64,000 bases of DNA, from positions 682,001-746,000 of the forward strand of contig JANFAH010000011.1 of NCBI GenBank assembly GCA_024663395.1, read 5' to 3'. The notes below the pieces were generated by a model. The model saw only the letters and a program-made list of their open reading frames with translations. It was not told the DNA's origin and searched no databases. Source of the DNA: Pisolithus tinctorius. Lineage: Eukaryota > Basidiomycota > Agaricomycetes > Boletales > Pisolithaceae. This document shows, in pieces, positions 56,901 through 64,000 of the stretch. The position numbers and the translations under genes are program-made. The number at the start of each line of letters is the position of its first letter. The stretch's first letter is position 1.

Positions 56901-59690
56901 TGTTTTTTGGTGGCATATGCAGTGATATAAAAGGCAACATCTTTAGTATCCACACCATTTGTGTTGATTTTGAGGTCATTGTTGCACTGCATCGTCATCA
57001 GCAATGTGGGGCAATAAGCATTTATATACCCATGTGTTTGTCATGGACCCCAATTGCCCCACTTGTTGATGTAGTCATTGTCACTCAGCAGCCATGGTGC
57101 CCTTCGCTTGCAAACTAGACCTTCACATGCGGTGTGGAGACACGTGGCCCTGGAGCATGTATGAAGTTGCTGTGACCTCACCAGTTGTTTTTCAAACTTG
57201 TGATTATGCTCACACCATCCAGGGGTACATGGATCTGGTGGCTGTGAATATGCTAGCTGAGAGTCTCTAGGCATCTTCATCAGTTGCTGTCCGGTCAGGT
57301 CATTGAGATGTGTGCAGATGTTTGCTTGAATGTAGGTGCGGATGGTCTCCCAGAAGTTCTCCTGTTGCAACAGCGTGTGCATTTCATTGGTGTTTGGAGT
57401 ATTTGCCAGCCACAGCAGCATATGGACATGAAGCATCCCCTGCCCTGGGCCTCTACAACTCCAAAGTACCCTGCCACACAACCGAGCATGCCCACTTCAC
57501 ACATGGTCATGTTGCCTGTGTGGTGAATGCCAAACAGAGTCTCCAATGCGGTGAGAATGATGAAGTGGAAGTAGTGTGCTGCTGCATATGGATTTGCTGC
57601 AATGTTTTCCACACATCGGTTACTATCAGGACCCAATTGTGGATTAAAATCATTCAGGTCTATGTCCTCCCCTGCAAATATCTGTGCGATTGGATCATGT
57701 ATGTCCATGGGATTGATGGTCAACCATAGTGAGGGGCCACCAAGCAGGAGGCACATGCCCCATATCATACTTTGGTAACTGGCTCAAGCATTATCTGACC
57801 CAAGCATATGGCCATTTGCAGCTGTGACATGTTGCTGCAAGGCATGCACTCGAGCATTACCAATTGGCTCATGTCACACCTCCTCAGCCACTGCCTTCTT
57901 GAGGTCTGCCACTGTGATGGAGGACAAAGCAAGTGTGTCCCATTCAAAGTCCTTGTGCCTCATTTGAAGACAGGCCATTTGCATAGCTTCTCACTTTTGC
58001 ATAAGCACGAAGACCATGAATAGAAAGGAATGGTGCGTTGCAAATCAACGATCATGATACTGCATGGCCCACTTACAATGTTCATGCAGACTAATGTTGA
58101 CTGGATGCTCTGCCTCAATGGCACCCTTGCCATAGGGAAAGAGCACCGGGAATGCTGCACCCAGTGGGTTGCAGCTTGTGGGTGAAGAGCTGGAGGTGGG
58201 GAAGTCATTGATTGGTGTGTTGCCATGGTGCACAACATAACCACCCTCTACACTGTTATCATGTAAATTGGCAAGTGCCTGAGCCATCAACTCTGAGGTG
58301 GACACTTTTGTCTGCTCAATGTCAGCCACTCCAAGCACATGTAATGGGATGACATCCACAGTGTCTGTCTTGTGTGCATGAGGTTGCTGTTTGCATGTGG
58401 TGAGTTGAAGACATACTTTCACCTGCAACATCTCCATCCCCCTCATTCTGGTCTGCAGTCTCCTCCCCAACCTCCTCCACCATTGGTACATCATTGACAT
58501 CTTCCATTTCTGCTGTAGGACACATCTCAATGCTGGTTGCATTGTGGTTTTTTAAATGCACGACTTTACCATCATCTGCGATGTAACTGTCCATTGTGTA
58601 GCCCTCTCTTTCGTGGACAGCAGCATCCTCACTATCTTCATATCAGATCATTGCTTCAATCTCTGCAGGAATACCATCCTCAGGTAATGCCATGATACAA
58701 TCTTCAGATATCATGACATCGTGATAGTTCTCATTGTTGACCTGCAGCCATTTCAGCACCTCTAGAACCACATCCCATCACACCCAAAATGTGTGAGAGA
58801 TCCAACCCTTTGGCAGTTGTTTCATGCCAACCAATGTGATCACCAAGATACTGGACAGTGTCTTGACCATCTGCAGCAGCAATCTCCCCTCAAGCATATC
58901 CACTACTGTGGAGACATTAATTTCATACAAGGTGACATTGCCTGCCATGGCCCTTTGCAGATGGCATGTGTTTTGGGTGTGTGTGGCATCTCTGGGATAC
59001 AACTTGAATACATAACACTGTGGATAGTGCTGTGTGACTAGCAAGGTCTCCACAAAGTGGAGCCTCTGCAAGACCAACGGGACATCACCTATCCAGAGGT
59101 TGTTGTTCATTGTGTATTTGGGCATGTGATTGGCATGAAGACCTTGGTGACATTCTTGGCAGACCCAGCCTTTGCTGCCTTCGTCTATACATGTGCCATC
59201 AATGAGAAGTCCATCCCAGAGTTGCTGTGCTGGGTGGATATCAGCTGGGCTCAAATGGTGTCAAATGTGTGGTATGTCTTTGATGACCTGCCAGTCCCCT
59301 GATGTGCATGTGAGCTTAAGATATCTTCATATTTTCACCTGCCCGACCTTCTTTATGGAGTAGCTCCCACATGCAAATGACACAGACTGCTGACACGAGG
59401 GTGTCATTATTGGTGGCATCGATGAATGCTGTGATGCAGCACTGTTGTTGTTCAGGTGTAGGCAACTGCATATATTGAGATGTCAGCTTGGGTGGCTCCT
59501 GTGCATCTTCTGCATCACTTTCTTGGCCTGCTGGCTCTTCTGTTTGGTGCTGCTGTTTGTTTCGCCATCGTTCCTGTTGCAACTCTTTCCCTTTATGCTT
59601 GCGCTCCACAGCAGCCTCTTCCTTCACCCTCACTGCATCTTGTATGATGTCCTGCACATTTGATGGTAGCTGATTAATGGCAGGGCACAT
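53945..59690 (-). pseudogene. Helitron Rep/helicase (DUF6570 - Rep - PIF1)
   Basis: Minus-strand order: a Cys-bearing N-terminal block at 59,690-59,316; DUF6570-like NLWIGDVPLVLQRLHFVETL and CYVFKLYPRD (59,090-58,950); NPLGAAFPVLFPYGKGAIEA and KWAMQYHDR (58,180-58,050); GPSLWLTINPMDIHDPIAQI (57,740); the HUH motif MLHVHMLLWLANTP (57,440); the tyrosine region YITAYATKKQKKSHN (56,920); then PIF1 helicase with Walker A GEGGGGKSKT (55,390), Walker B LIIDEMSMLS (55,110), SGFHQFPPVA and the C-terminal TPFNAYVALSHSRGHE, ending at TGA 53,945. A one-base loss splits YFGVVEAQGRG from the HUH at about 57,443, and TGA occurs after SMLS at 55,085. Rolling-circle transposition is the family's role; this copy is inactive. 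Confidence 0.88.
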
Positions 59691-59916
59691 TTGTGCCCAT
59701 GTTCACAGACTGTTGGGGAGAGTCCCTGCTGGAATACTGTCATACAATTCTTGTCAGGTCAACTGTCCCCAGATTTCCTCCATTTTCCCAGCCTCTCTGA
59801 TGTCCAAGGTTGTGATTGGTAATGTTGAATGATGGCCACCACCCTATGCTTCATCCATCATGTGAACCCCTAATCCTGCATGTTTAAAAGGGTGGTGTGT
59901 GTGTGAGGGGGGGCCT

Positions 59917-60910
59917 ATGACTCATTGCCCACACCCCCCATCCACACTCATGCCTGATTCCATTCCCATTCTGTCTTTGACCACTGATGACATCCATATG
60001 TCAAACATACCTCCTGCTGAGGTGTCATCATCAATTGATAGTAGCAAATCTCCTCCATCTCCTTCCTCAATCTTAGAGAATCTCAAAGATAATACACTGG
60101 CAATCTATGCTGCGACACCTAATCTGGCTGGTTGCATAGAGTTCTTCTTTGGCAGTACCACTGGCGATGTCGCAGTCCTGAAAAGCAACAATGATGAGCC
60201 CACTGAGTTGGTACTCAGTGGAATCTTCGAAATTGACTGTCAGGGCTTCTTTATGGGTGCTGATGGTGGTTACTCCTCCAAGAACACCTTCAGCCACACA
60301 TTTGCAGAGACCAAGCTTACCTGTAACCTCCTGGCTGTGCAGCAAGATGTTGTGTATGGCAGTACCCAGCATGACTTTTCCTTGATCATCTCCAATATCA
60401 GAGCATTGGAAAAGCTTGTGCCTTTAAAAAAGGGGGAGAGTCTGCTTTCCTCAGTGCATGAGAGCCAAGGGATGCCTTGCATTCGCCTCAGCCATGCCCT
60501 GTTCATGGTATGTGGCCTTGCAGTCTTGTGTACAACAGTGGATTGTATCTGATCACAGTTGATATATAGAAAAGGAGGAGTTGGAAGACTTGGATGACAT
60601 CACCCGCATTGGTTTGTGTCTCCTTCTCCTTCAAGATTGGCATTCTCATCTGCATGCAACAGAGGATGCTACTATGACATGGCCTGTGCATGAAGACCAC
60701 AGAGACACACTGACTCATGCAGCCTCTACCCACTACATTTCAACCCTGCCTGCCTTTGACATTGATGGCATGCCCATCCAGCCTGCTGACTATCACTGCT
60801 TGCTATGTGGCACTATCATTCAAGTGCATTTCGCTTTGTTGCACTTCTTTATCAAAGGTGACAGGAAGTCAATTTTTACCACATCTCTTCGAGAGATGCA
60901 CATCTTGTGA
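59917..60910 (+). CDS. Mushroom-specific hypothetical protein beside the Helitron
   Basis: Two open blocks of 197 and about 110 codons flank a likely intron (GTATGT at 60,508 to TATAG at 60,569). The first has LENLKDNTLAIYAATPNLAG and CIEFFFGSTTGDVAVLKS; the second has EELEDLDDITRIGLCLLLLQ, then LPAFDIDGMPIQPADYHCLL. The second block matches what I recall of the C-terminal half of a conserved Agaricomycete family of unknown function. The simple splice leaves the two blocks one base out of phase, so there is either a frameshift or another junction. It is divergent from the Helitron and might be cargo. Start taken at ATG 59,917. Confidence 0.45.
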
Positions 60911-61082
60911 GCCCCAGTGCATGGGCCTGTCAACCCCTTCAAATGCATGTGTCAGGGCATGCAACACTCAAGTGAGGGTAACAAGAGGGCTTGGGTCGTG
61001 AGTGTCCCTCACTTACACAGTTCATGACTCTGATGTGGCTGGGCTCCATATTGCAGGTGTGATGTGCAAGCAGGTGTTCCAT
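60911..61082. other. Left flank of element B
   Basis: Short CpG-poor stretch that may continue the upstream gene. Its last four bases CCAT are the target duplication of the element that follows. Confidence 0.4.
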
Positions 61083-62946
61083 TGTGAGTCAAAGTGTGGA
61101 AAGCTGGTATAAACCAAACAAATCCAACACAAAAGACAAATGAGAGCAAGTGGTGGTTTGCCTCTGTGGAACCTGGATTGCAGAAAAACCTGAATGTGGG
61201 GGGAGGGACTTCAAGTAGAGGGTGCTCCTGGCACAAGTCATTGATGAGTTACACAGGAGAGGATGAACAAATGCTGATTGGATGGGGGATGCTGAACAAA
61301 GTAAAGGTGTTCAGCTGAAAGGACTTCTGAAATGATGGACTTCAATAAAATGTGCTCCTGGCACAAGTCATTGATGAGTTACACAGGAGTGGAGGAATGA
61401 CTAAGCAAGGACTGCTGACTAAGTGTGGAGTGGACTGCAGATGATGAAGGATGGCAGATAGACCCTTCCAAATGAGCCTCAACTACCAAGTATATGAATG
61501 ATGACAGATAGACTCTTCTGAATGAGCCTCAACTGTTGATGATGAGATATGCAGAGCTGAACTGACTGACTGCTGAGTGACTTCTTGTTCACTTTGGGGG
61601 TAGCTAAGTACATGGGGGTTTATATACTGTGGGGGGAGCACAGCCTGTGACAAACAAGGCACAAACACTTAGTAAGTAATGAGTAAGGACTGAGTAATCA
61701 TGATGAGTAAGCAAGAAATGAAAAGTAAGCAAGCAAAGAAGATTGGTAAGTATTGGCAATGAATGAGTCAAGGACAGTCAAAATACCACAAAATGAGTCA
61801 AATGGAGTCAGAAACCAGGTAAGTGCACTGATATCACATTAGGGGGTGGCGATGCAAGTCAGATCTCAGCAGAGACATCTCTAGATCCAAAGATGGCATG
61901 ACAGATGGATGGTGTTTCCAGATAGGGAAGTATTAATTCCAGAATTGAAGGGCATGAGTCAGGTGTCAAAGGGGGTTAGGGCATTGGGGGTCTGTGGGGC
62001 AATGGGAGCATAAGTGATCACATCTCCCACCATTTCATCCTCTCAGCAAAGTTAACAAAAACTTCATGAATGGGGCTCTGACAGAGGAGGAGGAGAAGGG
62101 GGGACATCTTCTGCTGGATCTTGCAGTAAGAAGGCAAGATGCATGTCATACTCATCATGAATGTGATCAGGGAGGCTGGAGAACAGTAGACTATGCTGCA
62201 GCTGTTGCAATGTGGGAAGAATGATGGACGAGACTGGAATAAAGACAGTGCAGGGAGCAGGGAGGAATGATCCATATGCTTCATCAACTGGGGAGACCAA
62301 AACAACCACATAAGACCTCTCTAACCAAGTGACAGACCTGAAGCGAACAAAGAATGTCCTTCTGGAAGTCATACTGACAAGGAGAACATGCTGACCAAGC
62401 TGCATGGGATGAGATGGGGCTGACAATGACAGGATGAACCAGGGGGCTTCAGGACAGAAGCTGGTGGGAACACCTGGAAGATATATGTAGCCACTGTCTC
62501 TGGCAAATGAGACAAGTGAGATGATCAATGAAGAGGTGGCCATGATTGATGGACTTAGCAAAATGAGTGTCTGATGGATGGAGTGCTGTAGAAATGCATA
62601 GGGTGTGAGGATCCTCTCCAAATTTGGAAGGTGGAATTGTGTGGCTGAGCACTTTAAGTGAGTGTGAGAACAGAGTCAATATCTTTGGAAATGGTGGAGA
62701 TATGACAAAAACCAGAATGCTGTACATGGGTGCTAAAAACCTTTAATGCATGCTTAACTCGCTCCCTCTTTTCTCTTTAGCACTGACAACTCATTCTTGT
62801 GCAAAGGATGACTGTTAATGTCTGGCAGTCTTTCTATGCATGAGGCCTTTAGTCTTCATCTGCATGCATGGGCATTGTGCACAACTTGTCAATGAGTTAG
62901 GCAGAGTCAGCTGTAACCATGTCCACAACACCTTTGGTGTGTGACA
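61083..62946 (-). mobile_element. 1.86-kb LTR-like element, inverted copy B
   Basis: Reverse-orientation copy of 16,795-18,649. Ends are TGTGAG (left, plus strand) and GTGACA (right), i.e. TGTCAC..CTCACA when read on minus. A 4-bp target duplication CCAT flanks it (61,079-61,082 and 62,947-62,950). It keeps the TATA box, the SIHQTL/SPSIM context and the 159-codon ORF. With copy A 44 kb away in opposite orientation, the pair could recombine to invert the DNA between them. Confidence 0.88.
62064..62543 (-). CDS. 159-residue ORF of element B, unknown function
   Basis: Same length, start context and stop position as the ORF at 17,199-17,678, differing at about 20 residues (for instance SYVVVLVSPVDEAYGSFLPA here against SYVVISVSLVDEAYGSFLPA). 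Conserved blocks are VSFARDSGY, APWFILSLSAPSHPMQLG, SFLPAPCT and DHIHDEYDMHLAFLLQDPAE. No recognised domain. It ends with a Pro-rich tail. Confidence 0.45.
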   Translation of the reverse strand: MATSSLIISLVSFARDSGYIYLPGVPTSFCPEAPWFILSLSAPSHPMQLGQHVLLVSMTSRRTFFVRFRSVTWLERSYVVVLVSPVDEAYGSFLPAPCTVFIPVSSIILPTLQQLQHSLLFSSLPDHIHDEYDMHLAFLLQDPAEDVPPSPPPLSEPHS

Positions 62947-62950
62947 CCAT

Positions 62951-63446
62951 CCCCCTATGTACATCACTACATTGCCTCTGACCTATGTATCTTGTTCATG
63001 TAAATAAATATGGTGCATGACAATGGAGCATGTCACATGATATTGCCATCTGTGCTGCTGTGGCTGTGTGCTCCATCATCATGGCTGCTTGCAGCTGCAC
63101 TTGTGGTTCAATCATTCTCACATAACCATGGACATCATCAGGTTTACAAACCACTGGGGCCATGTGCGTCTAGAAATACTTTAAAGGTATGTCTGTATCA
63201 TGCATGTCTATCCAGTGTGGATGTTCTCTGTTTATGGGTGCCAAACAGCCATGTGTCGGGTGATTGATGTGTAAGGGGTACCCCTCGTGTGATATGGCCT
63301 GCATCTCCTTTCTTGGCTGTGACTTCAAACTACACAGACTTCACTGCACTTGCCATCTGACTGACAACCATCTGCCTGCTGTTAGGTTGTGGTGTTCACA
63401 CTCATTTATACATTGCCATCATTGATCATGTCCTGTACAGTTCATC
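62951..63446. other. Right flank of element B, no gene supported
   Basis: An 85-codon plus-strand frame (63,010-63,267) is open but has no family signature. The interval may hold upstream exons of the gene at 63,447. Confidence 0.3.
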
Positions 63447-63794
63447 ATGACCTCCCTCAAAGGCAACGTGGACAATGCCACTCATTATGAAGTTTGGGGT
63501 TTCTTGTCTGGCCCCACATCAGGCCCCTGCCATTTGAATATTCATGTGTCTGGAAATGATAACATCTGGATCTCTGGTACTCAGTACCTCTTTGCTGCCA
63601 ACATTGATGTCACCATGACTTGCATGGAGGTCGGTGGCAGGCTTTACATCGTATTTTTTGATCTTGCATGTCATCAGAGCAAGTGTCAAAATGTGTCCTA
63701 TGTGTTTGTCAGAGTGTGGCCTGCTCATTTGATGCTGGTAAACATCTGTGCAGAGGGCGACCTGCAGGACATATTGCAGGTCCTTTTAGTGTAG
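63447..63794 (+). CDS. Partial hypothetical protein near the window end
   Basis: A 115-codon frame starts ATG ACC TCC CTC. It contains HYEVWGFLSGPTSGPCHLNI, then GNDNIWISGTQYLFAANIDV, GRLYIVFFDLACHQSKCQ and NVSYVFVRVWPAHLM, with Cys in C..C..C spacing. It seems beta-rich and may be one exon of a longer gene continuing past 64,000, since GTAGGT at 63,793 could be a splice donor. I recall similar small proteins in mushroom repeats but cannot assign a function. Confidence 0.4.
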   Translation: MTSLKGNVDNATHYEVWGFLSGPTSGPCHLNIHVSGNDNIWISGTQYLFAANIDVTMTCMEVGGRLYIVFFDLACHQSKCQNVSYVFVRVWPAHLMLVNICAEGDLQDILQVLLV

Positions 63795-64000
63795 GTCTTT
63801 CATCGCTGGCTGCAGTACGACCATGCTAATGACCCTTTTCAGGCTGGCAAGCCACTTCCTGGCCATTCATGGTACATTACCTTCCACAGAGTAGTCTTCC
63901 TGGTGGCTTTTATACAGTAATCTCTTCCATGGCAATAGACAACATGTCCTGTCTGCCTCTTCCCATGTATGGCACATGGTAAATGTCTACTGCCCCTCAA

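Overview
The window looks like Agaricomycete (mushroom-forming basidiomycete) genomic DNA. The genes are split by many short introns of about 50-70 nt with GT..AG ends. The recognisable proteins (membrane-anchored histidine acid phosphatase/phytase, 7TM-like protein, GDSGS serine-protease-like protein, SNTX/MACPF-like protein, XPG-like nuclease, 'HSFRRGG' tyrosine recombinase, PIF1-type Helitron, DUF4100-type Gypsy) are families that are common, and often expanded, in that class. There are no bacterial features and I recognised no RNA gene.

Two kinds of DNA alternate. Positions 1-14,170 and about 36,100-40,120 have ordinary CpG content and hold host-type genes. On the left these are a small coiled-coil protein, a duplicated and decaying membrane-protein locus, a conserved small protein, a Cys-motif protein, a seven-exon phytase with a 9-nt exon, a broken SNTX-like gene and a five-exon 7TM-like gene. 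On the right are a GDSGS protease-like gene and a second broken SNTX-like gene, arranged head to head. About 1.1 kb of the right island (9,861-10,975 versus 38,757-39,890) is duplicated in the left island.

Positions about 14,180-36,000 and 40,150-64,000 are transposon graveyards in which CpG is scarce and TpG/CpA abundant. Many relics carry CGA-to-TGA nonsense changes. Recognisable layers are: a tyrosine recombinase gene split by a 1.86-kb LTR-like element (second copy inverted at 61,083-62,946); cyclin-like, XPG-like and SAP-domain relics; a Gypsy 5' fragment carrying a 1.57-kb foldback transposon with TA target duplication; two solo LTRs of one family with perfect 5-bp duplications, one CpG-depleted and one CpG-rich; a near-complete 10.1-kb Gypsy element; and a decayed Helitron with Rep and PIF1 helicase.

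No single novel defence or biosynthetic system is apparent. The most informative content is the dated series of nested insertions, the CpG-decay signature, the foldback element, a hairpin-forming 65-bp minisatellite, a CATGTGA motif array, and the pair of SNTX-like genes broken at different places. Exon joins were read by eye; where they restore family motifs in frame they are stated as such.
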